DNA of 60,313 nt from Saccharothrix sp. ST-888 (GTDB lineage Bacteria; Actinomycetota; Actinomycetes; Streptomycetales; Streptomycetaceae). Positions 16,709 through 24,832 of the stretch are shown here, piece after piece. The notes below the pieces were generated by a model. The model saw only the letters and a list, made by a program, of their open reading frames with translations, was not told the DNA's origin and searched no databases. Each line of letters starts with the position of its first letter. The first letter of the stretch is position 1. The translations under genes and the position numbers were made by a program. Location of the stretch: positions 1-60,313 of the forward strand of contig NZ_JYJF01000033.1 of the NCBI RefSeq assembly GCF_000955975.1. Reading direction: 5' to 3'.

Positions 16709-17482
16709 ATGAGCGACCTGGTCGGGCAGTACTTCGATGCCGCGGTGGCCCACCTCCAGCGAATCCGTACCGAGGAGGCCGGGGCCATCGAGCAGGCCGC
16801 ATCGCTGCTGGCAGACGCGGTGGCGGAGGGCCGGCGGATCTTCACCTTCGGCGCCGGGCACTCCTCCCTGCCCGCCCAGGACGTGGTCTACCGGTCCGGC
16901 GGGCTCGTGGTGATCAATCTGCTGAACGTGCCCGGCATGATCGGGGTCAACGTGATGCCCGCCCCGCTCGGCAGCGCGCTGGAGCGGGTCTCCGGCCTCG
17001 CTCCGGCGACGCTCGACCTCACCCCCGCCCGCGAAGGAGATCTTCTCTTCGTCATCTCGCTCTCCGGCCGCCAGGTCATGCCGATCGAGCTCGCCCAGCA
17101 CGCCAGGTCCCGCGGACTGCGGGTGATCGGGGTCACCTCGCTGGCATACCCGGGTGCGGTCTCCTCCCAGCACCCCTCCGGGAGCTATCTCAAGGACCAC
17201 TGCGACGTGGTGCTGGACAGCAAGATCGCGGTCGGCGACGGCGAGCTGTCCCACCCCGACGCCGGGACCGGCTTCGGGTCCGTCTCCACCGTGGTGACCA
17301 GCGCGCTGATGCAGGCCGTGGTGGCCTCGGCGGTCGGCAAGCTGGCCGACAAGGGCATCACCCCGCCGCTCTTCCGCTCCGGCAACGTGGACGGCGGCAC
17401 CGAGTGGAACGCCCGGATGATGGCCGAGAACGCCGACCGGATCTACTACGCGTACCCGGCGGGCCCGTCCGGACAGGGGTGA
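16709..17482 (+). CDS. SIS-domain protein (sugar isomerase fold)
   Basis: A 257-residue single SIS domain. The phosphosugar-binding loop appears in RRIFTFGAGHSSLPAQD and again in LLFVISLSGRQVMPIELAQH. The second half (SSQHPSGSYLKDHCDVVLDS, GTGFGSVSTVVTSALMQAVV) matches the family often annotated as a SIS domain-containing protein or putative phosphoheptose isomerase-like enzyme. It probably acts on or senses a phosphosugar such as an N-acetylglucosamine phosphate, but the substrate is not evident. The ATG at 16709 has GGAG 5 nt upstream. It is divergent from dmdR1, with about 210 bp shared upstream region. Confidence 0.85.
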   Translation: MSDLVGQYFDAAVAHLQRIRTEEAGAIEQAASLLADAVAEGRRIFTFGAGHSSLPAQDVVYRSGGLVVINLLNVPGMIGVNVMPAPLGSALERVSGLAPATLDLTPAREGDLLFVISLSGRQVMPIELAQHARSRGLRVIGVTSLAYPGAVSSQHPSGSYLKDHCDVVLDSKIAVGDGELSHPDAGTGFGSVSTVVTSALMQAVVASAVGKLADKGITPPLFRSGNVDGGTEWNARMMAENADRIYYAYPAGPSGQG

Positions 17483-17595
17483 GCCGAAGGCCCGCGCCGG
17501 GTTGCGGAGATTGGCCGGACAGGACGCGTACCGACCTCCCGTCCGGGGCAGTACGTACCTGCTGAGGTCACGGCGAGGAGGCGGTGGGGGCCGAC

Positions 17596-18582
17596 ATGGC
17601 AGCGGGGTCAGGGCGGTCGAACCGGCGCTTCGAGGAGCGCGAACTGCTGCCCGAGCTGTTCTGGACGGCCGACTCCTCCTCCTTGCAGGGGCAGCGGCGG
17701 GCCGTCGCGCTCTCCCGTTGGGAGCTGCTGCTGCTGGTCGCGGCGGCAGCCGCCGGTTCGGCGGACGGCAGGCTCTGGGCCTGGATCGCGGCCCTCGCCT
17801 ACCTGTGCACCGTCGTCATGGCCGCCGTGGTCAGCCGCCAGAACCCGCAGGGCCTCTGGTACGAGGGCCGGGCCGCCGCCGAGTCGGTGAAGACACTCTC
17901 CTGGAAGTACGCCGTGCGCGCCGACGCCTATCAGCCACCGCCGCGCACCCTGCCGGATGCCGAGCGGCTGTACGACGCGCAACTCGGGGGGATCGTCGGC
18001 CAGTTCGGCACCACCCGGGCGATCCCGCAGTTCGACCGGGTGCAGGCCGAGCTGTCCGCCTGGCGCGGGCCCCTTCTCGGCCGCCCGGCCCACCACCCGC
18101 AGATCACCGAGACCATGGCGGCGCTGCGCGAGCAGCCGCTGGCGGTCCGCCGCGAGGTCTACCTGCGGGAGCGGGTGCAGACCCAGCGCGACTGGTACCG
18201 GGCCAAGGCCCGGCAGTGCGCCAACGCCAGCCGCTGGGCCAACCTGCTCGGCATCGCGCTGCCGCTGCTCGGCCTCGGGCTGGCGGTCCTGCGGGCACTC
18301 GGGTACTTCAGCTACGACGCACTCGGCACGGTCTCCGCCGTCGCCGCCTCGATCGCCGCCTGGGCGCAGCTGCGCCAGTACCGGCCACAGGCCGCCGCTT
18401 ACGCCTTGGCCGCCTCCGAACTTGCCGTGGTCGAGGCCCAGTTGAGCGGCCTGGAGCTGGAGTCCGGGGAGGCCGAGGAGGTCTGGGCCCGCCTCGCCAG
18501 GGACGCCGAGGACGCGATCTCGCGGGAGCACACCACCTGGCAGGCGCGCCGCGAGGTCCGCAACCTGGACGTGGCAGGGTGA
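17596..18582 (+). CDS. DUF4231 (SLATT-type) membrane protein
   Basis: A protein of about 328 residues with two pairs of membrane helices: WELLLLVAAAAAGSA and AALAYLCTVVMAAVV near residues 40-85, and ALPLLGLGLAVLRAL with ALGTVSAVAASIAAW near residues 210-255. The helical soluble region between them carries KTLSWKYAVRADAY. This two-plus-two layout with a C-terminal helix is typical of SLATT/DUF4231 proteins, which computational studies link to nucleotide-signalled conflict systems as possible pore-forming effectors. No nucleotide cyclase or sensor lies next to it here. I start at the ATG at 17596; a GTG at 17584 sits too close to the GAGGAGG at 17575. Confidence 0.75.
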   Translation: MAAGSGRSNRRFEERELLPELFWTADSSSLQGQRRAVALSRWELLLLVAAAAAGSADGRLWAWIAALAYLCTVVMAAVVSRQNPQGLWYEGRAAAESVKTLSWKYAVRADAYQPPPRTLPDAERLYDAQLGGIVGQFGTTRAIPQFDRVQAELSAWRGPLLGRPAHHPQITETMAALREQPLAVRREVYLRERVQTQRDWYRAKARQCANASRWANLLGIALPLLGLGLAVLRALGYFSYDALGTVSAVAASIAAWAQLRQYRPQAAAYALAASELAVVEAQLSGLELESGEAEEVWARLARDAEDAISREHTTWQARREVRNLDVAG

Positions 18583-18737
18583 CGAACCCCCGCAGTGGGC
18601 ATGTACCGGACAGCACTTCCTCGGAGGCACGGGGCACCGCGCCAGCGCCGCGGGCGGCCGCCGGAACATCCGGCGGACCCGACTACGCCCCCAGGAGGCG
18701 CCTTCAGGATCCTTGCCCGCTGACGAAGGAGAGACCG

Positions 18738-19613
18738 GTGGCGGAACTCCTGGTCCAGGTCGCCGACGGCCGCAGGCTGGCGGTGGACACCCACGGACAC
18801 ATGCAGGGCCGTCCGGTCTTCCTGCTGCACGGCACCCCCGGCAGCCGGGTCGGCCCGCTGCCGCGCGCCTCGGTGCTGTACCGGCTGAGCGTCCGGCTGA
18901 TCTCCTTCGACCGTCCCGGGTACGGGGACTCCACCCGGCTGCCCGGCCGCCGGGTGAGCTCGGCGGCCGCCGACGTGACGGCCATCGCGGACGCGCTGGG
19001 CATCGGCGAATTCGCCGTCCTGGGCCGCTCCGGCGGCGGGCCGCACGCGCTGGCCTGTGCGGCCCTGCTGCCCGACCGGGTGACCAGGGTGTCCGCGCTG
19101 GTCAGCCTGGCGCCCCGGCACGCCGAGGGGCTCGACTGGTACGCCGGGATGACCGAGGCCAACCGGCACGGCTACAGCGAGGTCGAGCGCGGCCCGCACC
19201 GCTTCGTCGACACCTTCCAGGTCAGGTCCCGGAAGATCAAGGACGACCCGGCCGCCCTGATCAAGGGTCTGGTCCCCGAACTCCCGCCCACGGACCGGAC
19301 GGTGGTCACCGACGCGGGCATCCGCCGGATGCTGCTGAACACCTATCGCGAGGCGTTCCGGTACGGCGCGTACGGCTGGATCGACGACGCCCTGGCCTTC
19401 ATCAGCCACTGGGGTTTCAAGGTGGAGGACATCGGTGTCCCGACCAGGCTCTGGCACGGCGCCGACGACCAGTTCTCCCCGGTCGGGCACTCCCAGTGGC
19501 TCGCCGACCACATCCCCGGCGCCGAGCTCTACCTGGAGCCCGGCGCCGCCCACTTCGGGTCCCTGCGGGTGATGGCCGAAGAACTCAGATGGGCGGCGGG
19601 CTCGGCCAGGTGA
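18738..19613 (+). CDS. Alpha/beta hydrolase
   Basis: A 291-residue alpha/beta-hydrolase-fold enzyme. The oxyanion-hole loop is FLLHGTPGSR, the nucleophile elbow is GRSGGGPH (Ser near residue 95), the acid is in LWHGADDQFSP, and the catalytic His is in EPGAAHFGSL near the C terminus, so the triad looks complete. Family members hydrolyse esters, epoxides or C-C bonds; the substrate is unknown. The GTG at 18738 follows GAAGGAGAG. The gene is 155 bp after the SLATT gene on the same strand and converges on the dehydrogenase homologue. Confidence 0.85.
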   Translation: MAELLVQVADGRRLAVDTHGHMQGRPVFLLHGTPGSRVGPLPRASVLYRLSVRLISFDRPGYGDSTRLPGRRVSSAAADVTAIADALGIGEFAVLGRSGGGPHALACAALLPDRVTRVSALVSLAPRHAEGLDWYAGMTEANRHGYSEVERGPHRFVDTFQVRSRKIKDDPAALIKGLVPELPPTDRTVVTDAGIRRMLLNTYREAFRYGAYGWIDDALAFISHWGFKVEDIGVPTRLWHGADDQFSPVGHSQWLADHIPGAELYLEPGAAHFGSLRVMAEELRWAAGSAR

Positions 19614-19670
19614 CCCCTGCTGGCAGGGAGCAGCCTTCCGGGGCCCCGCAGTGGCCCGGACCCCGGCGGG

Positions 19671-20657
19671 CTACCCCCGTGCCCCGGCCGGGCCGACCGG
19701 GGTGAGCGGGTCCCGGCCGGCCAGGACGGCGAGCACGTTGTCGACGGCCAGGCCGCCCATGGCCTGCCGGGTGCGGACGGTGGAACTGCCCAGGTGCGGT
19801 GCCAGTACCGCGCGTTCCTGCGCCAGCAGGGCGGCCGGGACGGCGGGTTCGCACTCGAAGTTGTCCACGGCGGCGGCGAACAGCGCACCGGAGTCCAGCG
19901 CGGCGGCCAGCGCCTCCTCGTCCACCACTCCTGCGGTCATGCTGACCACGACCGCACCGGCGGGCAGCCGGGCGAGGCGCTCGGCGTCGAGCAGGTGCCG
20001 GGTGCCGGCGTTGAGCGGGCAGGTGACCACCAGCACCTGGGACTGCGCGAGCAGTTCCTCCAGCGGGAGCCAGCGCGGACCGTCCTCGGCGGCGACGGCC
20101 GGCCGGGTGCGGTTGTGGTAGCCGACCGGCATGCCGAAGGCGGCGGCGCGGCGCGCCACGGCCTGGCCGATCCGGCCCAGGCCGAGGATGCCCAGCGGGG
20201 TACCGGAGAGTTCCATGCCCAGCAGGAAGTTGGGCGCCCAGGCCCAGGGCCGCCCGGAGCGCAGCCACCGCTCCCCCTCGCCGAGCCGCCGGGTGGCGGC
20301 CAGCAGCAGGGCCCAGGCCATGTCGGCGGTGGCTTCGGTGAGCACGCCGGGGGTGTTGCTGACCGGGACCGCGCGGGCGGCGCAGGCGGCGAGGTCCACG
20401 TTGTGGGTGCCCACCGCGTGGTTGGCGACCAGTCGCAGGCCGGGGCCGGCCGCGTCCAGGAACTCGGCGTCCACCACGTCGTCCAGGGTGGTGACGACCG
20501 CCGCCTTGCCCGCCACGGCCTTGAGCAGCTCGGCCCGGCTCATGGGCAGATCGTCGTCGTGCAGGGTGACGGCGCAGAACGGCGTGAGCCGTTCCAGCAC
20601 CCCCGGTGCGAGTCGGCGGGTGACAAGGACGGGAGGCAGCGGCGAGGTCTCGGTCAC
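19671..20657 (-). CDS. D-isomer-specific 2-hydroxyacid dehydrogenase family protein lacking the catalytic Arg
   Basis: A 328-residue protein with the family architecture. The NAD-binding loop is ILGLGRIGQAVARRAAAFGM, the acidic residue is in VDNFECEP and the catalytic His is in LAPHLGSST. The catalytic arginine normally sits in an (S/A)RG motif before VVDE. Here that segment reads VVSMTAGVVDEEAL, with Thr near residue 241 in place of Arg. Glu and His are kept. The enzyme may therefore have altered chemistry, be a weak reductase, or act as a binding protein. The start is a GTG at 20657. It lies downstream of, and on the same strand as, the FxSxx locus, separated from it by the inverted repeat at 20705-20778. 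Confidence 0.85.
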   Translation of the reverse strand: MTETSPLPPVLVTRRLAPGVLERLTPFCAVTLHDDDLPMSRAELLKAVAGKAAVVTTLDDVVDAEFLDAAGPGLRLVANHAVGTHNVDLAACAARAVPVSNTPGVLTEATADMAWALLLAATRRLGEGERWLRSGRPWAWAPNFLLGMELSGTPLGILGLGRIGQAVARRAAAFGMPVGYHNRTRPAVAAEDGPRWLPLEELLAQSQVLVVTCPLNAGTRHLLDAERLARLPAGAVVVSMTAGVVDEEALAAALDSGALFAAAVDNFECEPAVPAALLAQERAVLAPHLGSSTVRTRQAMGGLAVDNVLAVLAGRDPLTPVGPAGARG

Positions 20658-20704
20658 AGCTCGGCAGCGTACCCGCCGCTCGCCGACGCAGTTGGGTCTG
20701 CCGC

Positions 20705-20778
20705 CAGGGGCGCGGGGAACTGCGCCGCCGACCCCGCACCGCCGTAGCGGGCTGGTCGCACAGTTCCCCGCGCCCCTG
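20705..20778. repeat. Dispersed inverted repeat, copy A
   Basis: Arms at 20705-20725 and 20758-20778 match at 20 of 21 positions when one is reverse-complemented. The core is GGGGCGCGGGGAACTGCGC. It sits between fxsT and the dehydrogenase homologue, both on the minus strand, and could terminate the fxsC-fxsT transcript. Confidence 0.75.
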
Positions 20779-20815
20779 ACTTGCTCACCCTTGCCCCGGG
20801 AAGTTGCCGCCTCCG

Positions 20816-23800
20816 TTACACGGGCTGGGGTTCCAGATCGCGGTTGATCCGCTTCCAGCCCCGGGCGGAGACCGTGTTGGGGTGCTCCTCGCCGAAGAGA
20901 CGGATCAGTTCGGCCACCGCGTGGTCGCGCAGTTCGGTGGCCTGGGAGAGCCGGCCCGCCTTGCGCAGGGTGACCCCGAGGTTGGCCTCGCAGGCGATGG
21001 CGTCCGGATGGGTGGGGCTGTACCGGTTGCACAGGCCCGCGAACGCCGTACGCTCCAGCTCCTCCGCCTTGGCTAGCTGGCCGTCCTCCCCGTACGCGTT
21101 GGCCAGGTTGATCATCGCGTTGAGGGTGAACGGGTGGTCGGGGCCGAGCACCCGCTCGAGACCGGCCACGGTGTGCCGGCCGCGCCGGATCGCCTCCTCG
21201 ACCTCGCCGCTGCCGCGCAGGTAGATGCCGAGGTTGTTCTCGCAGGCCAGGGTGAACGGGTGCTCGTCGCCGAACAGCCGCCGGTGGCCCTCGAAGACCG
21301 TGGTGGCGAGGTCCCGGGCGGCCTCCTTGTCGCCGGAGGCGGAGTGGTCGGCCGCCAGGTTGAGCGCGCAGGCCAGGGTGTCCGCCGCCTCCGCGCCGTA
21401 GCGGTCGAGGTAGCGCTCGTAGGTCTGCATGGTGAGTTGGCGGGCCTCCCGCAGATGCCCCTCCCGGCGCAGCGACACCGCAAGGGACTTGGCGTTGCGC
21501 AGGTTCTCCGGCAGGTCCGGCTGCAGGACGTCGGCGAGCTCCTCGGTGACCTCCCGCAGGAGTTCGATCGAGCCCTTGTAGTCGCCGACCTCGCGCAGGT
21601 CGCGGGCCAGGTTGGACTTGCTGGAGAGGGTGTACGGGTGCCTGGGGCCGAGGACGGCGAGGCGGCGGTCGAAGGTCTCCTGGTCGAGGTCGCGGGCGGC
21701 CTCGCTGTCGCCCACCAGGCGGTAGTCGATGGCCAGGTTGTTGGCGATGGAGAGCGTGCGGGCGTTCTCGTCGCCGAACAACTCCCGGAACTGGCTGTAG
21801 GTTTCGAGGTCGAGGTCGAGCGCGTCCTGGAACCGCCCGAGCGCCCGCAGGTCGGCGCCGAGCGAACCGGCGGTCATCAGGGTGTACGGGTTGTGCTCGC
21901 CGAGCAGCTCCCGCTGCCCGGCCAGGGTGGACTCGTCGAGCTGCAGTGCGTCGGAGTAGTTCCCCTGCGAGCGGACCACGTTGGCGAGCTGGAAGTTGAG
22001 GCTGAGGATCTGGCGGCGGAGGTTGCGGCGTTCGAGGTCGTCGCCCTCGCCGGACAGCCGCTCGACCCAGGTGGCGTCCAGCTGCTCGGCCAGCGCGCGG
22101 GCCCGGTCGAGGTCGGTGCGCTTCCACAGGTAGCGGACGCGGTCGATGAGCAGTTCACGGGTCTCGCGCTCGTCGCAGTCCTGGGCGCGGGAGGGTGTCA
22201 GGTGCGGCCAGATCCGTTCGAAGCGAGGCCAGTTGGCCGGGTTGTCGGTGTCGCCGAGCACCGGGCGGGCGCCCACCAGGATGCGGTGCACCTCGTGCAT
22301 GGCGTTCAGCCGGTCGTCCTCGCTCATCTCGGAGCGGACCACGGCCTGGACCAGGCGGTGCACCTGGAAGCTGTTGCTGGCCGCGTCCACCTTGGCCAGC
22401 GCGTACCGGCCGACCGCCTGGATCACCTTGCCGAGCATGAAGGTGTCGCTGAGGTCCTCGTCGTACCGGACCAGGGCGCGGATCATCTGGTCGCTGTAGA
22501 AGAGGTCCATCGAGATCGGCTCCGGCGCGAAGAACGCGCAGAGCTGCAACAGCCGTACCGCCGCCGGGGACTGCTCGCGCAGCCGGGCGATGGACACGTT
22601 CCAGGTGGCACCGACCTGGCTGGGGTAGTCGGCGGGGCGGCCGACCGCGAGGGCTTTGGTGGCCTCGGCGTGCAGCTGGGCGACGTAGGTGTCCACCGGG
22701 GTCCGGGTGGTGTCCAGCCAGGCGGCCGCCACCTCGACGGCCAGCGGCAGGTCGCCGACCGCGTCGGCCACCCGGTCGGCGTCCTGCCGGGAGAGGCCGC
22801 GGGTACGGCGGGTCAGGTGCTCGATGCTCTCGCCGCGGGTGAAGACGTCGACGCCGAGCACCCCGGCCTGTCCGGACCACGCCTGGTTGCGCGAGGTCAC
22901 CAGGATGTGCCCGGAGCCGCCGGGGAAGTACCGGCGGATCTCGGAGGGCTCGTCGGCGTTGTCGAAGATCAGCAGCCAGCGGGAGGTCGGGGTGCCCCGG
23001 CGCAGCGCCTCCCGGGCGGCCTCGGCGGCCTCGTTGACGCTGTCGCCGACCCTGAGTCCGAGCCGGGAGGCGAGGTCCGCGAGCGTGGAGGGGACGAGTT
23101 CGGTCTGCTCGGCGTCGATCCACCAGACCAGGTCGTAGTGCGACATGTACCGGTGGGCGTACTCCAGCGCGAGCTGGGTCTTGCCGACGCCGCCGAGCCC
23201 GTAGAGCGTCTGCGGCGTGGGCAGCACCACCGTGGGGCCGCCGACCAGTTGGTCGCGCAGCTCGTCGAGGACCTTGGCGCGGCCGGTGAACGAGGGGTTG
23301 CGCTGCGGCACGGACCAGTACGCGGGCTTGGTGCCGGGGAAGCGCGGGACCGCCCCGACGTTCTCGCCGGCGGTGTCGCCCCGGCCGAGCGCGCGCAGCA
23401 GGATCGCCGCCGCCTGGTCCTCGTCGCGGCCCACCAGGTCGACGGGGTTGCGGTTGTTGAACGGTGCGGCGAGCCGGACGTCGCCGACCCGGACCGGGAC
23501 CAGCTGGCGCCGGGTGCCCGCCGGATCGAAGCCCGCCATCGAGTCCCACAGCGCCTTGGCCTGCGGTGAGCGCAGATAGGCGGCCGAGAACACGGCGACC
23601 GTCCGGAAGGCGGCGTCGATGCCCCGCTCGGTCTCCGAGCGCGAGTCCGCCCCCGCGCCCAAGTCCCGCGGCACCACCCGGAACCCGGCGTTCTCCAGCA
23701 CCGCGGCGATCCAGTCCGCCCACATCCGGTCCTCGGGCACGTACGACAGGTACAGGTCGGCCGGGACGGTCGGACGGCGCCGGGTGTAGGCGTCCACGAA

Positions 23801-24832
23801 GCGCAGCCGGACCTCCTCGTCCACCGGAGGCAGGCCGGTGACCCGGCCCTTGGTGATCACCGAGGTGATCCGCTCGCAGGCGGCCAGCATCGAGGTGGGC
23901 GTCCCGACCTGGTCGCCGAAGGTGGCCAGGATCTCCTCGTAGGCGTAGAAGGGCCGGTACGGGACCTCCACCGAGCCCCAGTACTGGGCGAGTTCCTCGT
24001 CCGCCAGGCCCTCGGGCAGGCCGCCGAACCGCAGTCGGGCCAGCGCCCGCCCGGCATCGGCCTTCTCCTTCTCGCCCTCGTCGATCCGCATCGGCACCGG
24101 CAGGATCCGGATGCCGCGCTCCCGGTACCGGTCGTTGATGTGCTGGGCGATCTTGGAGGCGCCCTCGATGCTCTGGTCGCTGAGGGTGAAGCAGACCACC
24201 AGGTCGTCGGGCATCTGCACGGTGCAGATCTCGGCGATGTCGGAGAGCCCGGTCCGGCTGTCGATCAGGACGTAGTCGTAGCGGCGGCTCATGTCCCGGC
24301 GCAGTGCGTCGAAGAACTGCCCGCCGTCGAACCGCTCGTAGAACAGGTCCCAGTCCAGCCGGCCGACGGTCTCGGAGTAGTCCCGGTTGGGCTGGCCGGC
24401 CGAGAGGAAGTCCAGGCTGCCGCCGGCCGGGAAGCCGGGCCAGGAGAGCGAGAGGGCGTGCGGGTGGACCCGGGCGAAGTCCTCGTGCCAGTTGGGGGCG
24501 TGGTCGACCTCGCGCAGCGCCTCCTCCCGGTACTCGGTGATCAGGTCCATCATCCCGGTGGTCCCGGCGAGCGCCGCCGGATCCAGGAAGGGATGGAAGA
24601 AGCGGGCCAGACCCGGTGCCTCCAGGTCCCAGTCGACGGTGAGCACCCGGAAGCCGTTGGCGGCCAGGATCCAGGCCGTGTTGGCCAGTGCCATGGTGCG
24701 CCCGGTGCCGCCCTTGTACGAGTAGAAGGTGACGATCCGGCCCTGCCGGTCCTCGTTCGCCTGCGGCTCGGTCTCCGGCACGATGGCGCTCTGCGCGCGC
24801 AGCCGGAGGTTCCTGGTCGGGTTCTCGGTCAT
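20816..24832 (-). CDS. fxsT: FxSxx-COOH system protein FxsT: ParA-like, TIR-like, NB-ARC and tetratricopeptide domains
   Basis: A 1338-residue multidomain protein. Residues about 33-330 are a MinD/ParA-like ATPase with a deviant Walker A (YSYKGGTGRT, Lys near residue 40) and a second motif in DYVLIDSRTGLSD. Residues about 355-480 are a TIR-like fold (ADLYLSYVPEDRMWADWI). From about 540 comes an NB-ARC/STAND NTPase with P-loop GLGGVGKT and Walker B-like WLLIFDNAD. Residues about 910-1338 are a run of TPRs of the 42-residue kinesin-light-chain type (repeated GEHNPYTL, GPRHPYTL, GDEHPFTL, GPDHPFTL). It matches the TPR protein known from FxSxx-COOH loci. The ATG overlaps the fxsC stop by 4 nt. 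Its role is unproven; the layout suggests a signal-sensing oligomerising ATPase. Confidence 0.93.
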   Translation of the reverse strand: MTENPTRNLRLRAQSAIVPETEPQANEDRQGRIVTFYSYKGGTGRTMALANTAWILAANGFRVLTVDWDLEAPGLARFFHPFLDPAALAGTTGMMDLITEYREEALREVDHAPNWHEDFARVHPHALSLSWPGFPAGGSLDFLSAGQPNRDYSETVGRLDWDLFYERFDGGQFFDALRRDMSRRYDYVLIDSRTGLSDIAEICTVQMPDDLVVCFTLSDQSIEGASKIAQHINDRYRERGIRILPVPMRIDEGEKEKADAGRALARLRFGGLPEGLADEELAQYWGSVEVPYRPFYAYEEILATFGDQVGTPTSMLAACERITSVITKGRVTGLPPVDEEVRLRFVDAYTRRRPTVPADLYLSYVPEDRMWADWIAAVLENAGFRVVPRDLGAGADSRSETERGIDAAFRTVAVFSAAYLRSPQAKALWDSMAGFDPAGTRRQLVPVRVGDVRLAAPFNNRNPVDLVGRDEDQAAAILLRALGRGDTAGENVGAVPRFPGTKPAYWSVPQRNPSFTGRAKVLDELRDQLVGGPTVVLPTPQTLYGLGGVGKTQLALEYAHRYMSHYDLVWWIDAEQTELVPSTLADLASRLGLRVGDSVNEAAEAAREALRRGTPTSRWLLIFDNADEPSEIRRYFPGGSGHILVTSRNQAWSGQAGVLGVDVFTRGESIEHLTRRTRGLSRQDADRVADAVGDLPLAVEVAAAWLDTTRTPVDTYVAQLHAEATKALAVGRPADYPSQVGATWNVSIARLREQSPAAVRLLQLCAFFAPEPISMDLFYSDQMIRALVRYDEDLSDTFMLGKVIQAVGRYALAKVDAASNSFQVHRLVQAVVRSEMSEDDRLNAMHEVHRILVGARPVLGDTDNPANWPRFERIWPHLTPSRAQDCDERETRELLIDRVRYLWKRTDLDRARALAEQLDATWVERLSGEGDDLERRNLRRQILSLNFQLANVVRSQGNYSDALQLDESTLAGQRELLGEHNPYTLMTAGSLGADLRALGRFQDALDLDLETYSQFRELFGDENARTLSIANNLAIDYRLVGDSEAARDLDQETFDRRLAVLGPRHPYTLSSKSNLARDLREVGDYKGSIELLREVTEELADVLQPDLPENLRNAKSLAVSLRREGHLREARQLTMQTYERYLDRYGAEAADTLACALNLAADHSASGDKEAARDLATTVFEGHRRLFGDEHPFTLACENNLGIYLRGSGEVEEAIRRGRHTVAGLERVLGPDHPFTLNAMINLANAYGEDGQLAKAEELERTAFAGLCNRYSPTHPDAIACEANLGVTLRKAGRLSQATELRDHAVAELIRLFGEEHPNTVSARGWKRINRDLEPQPV

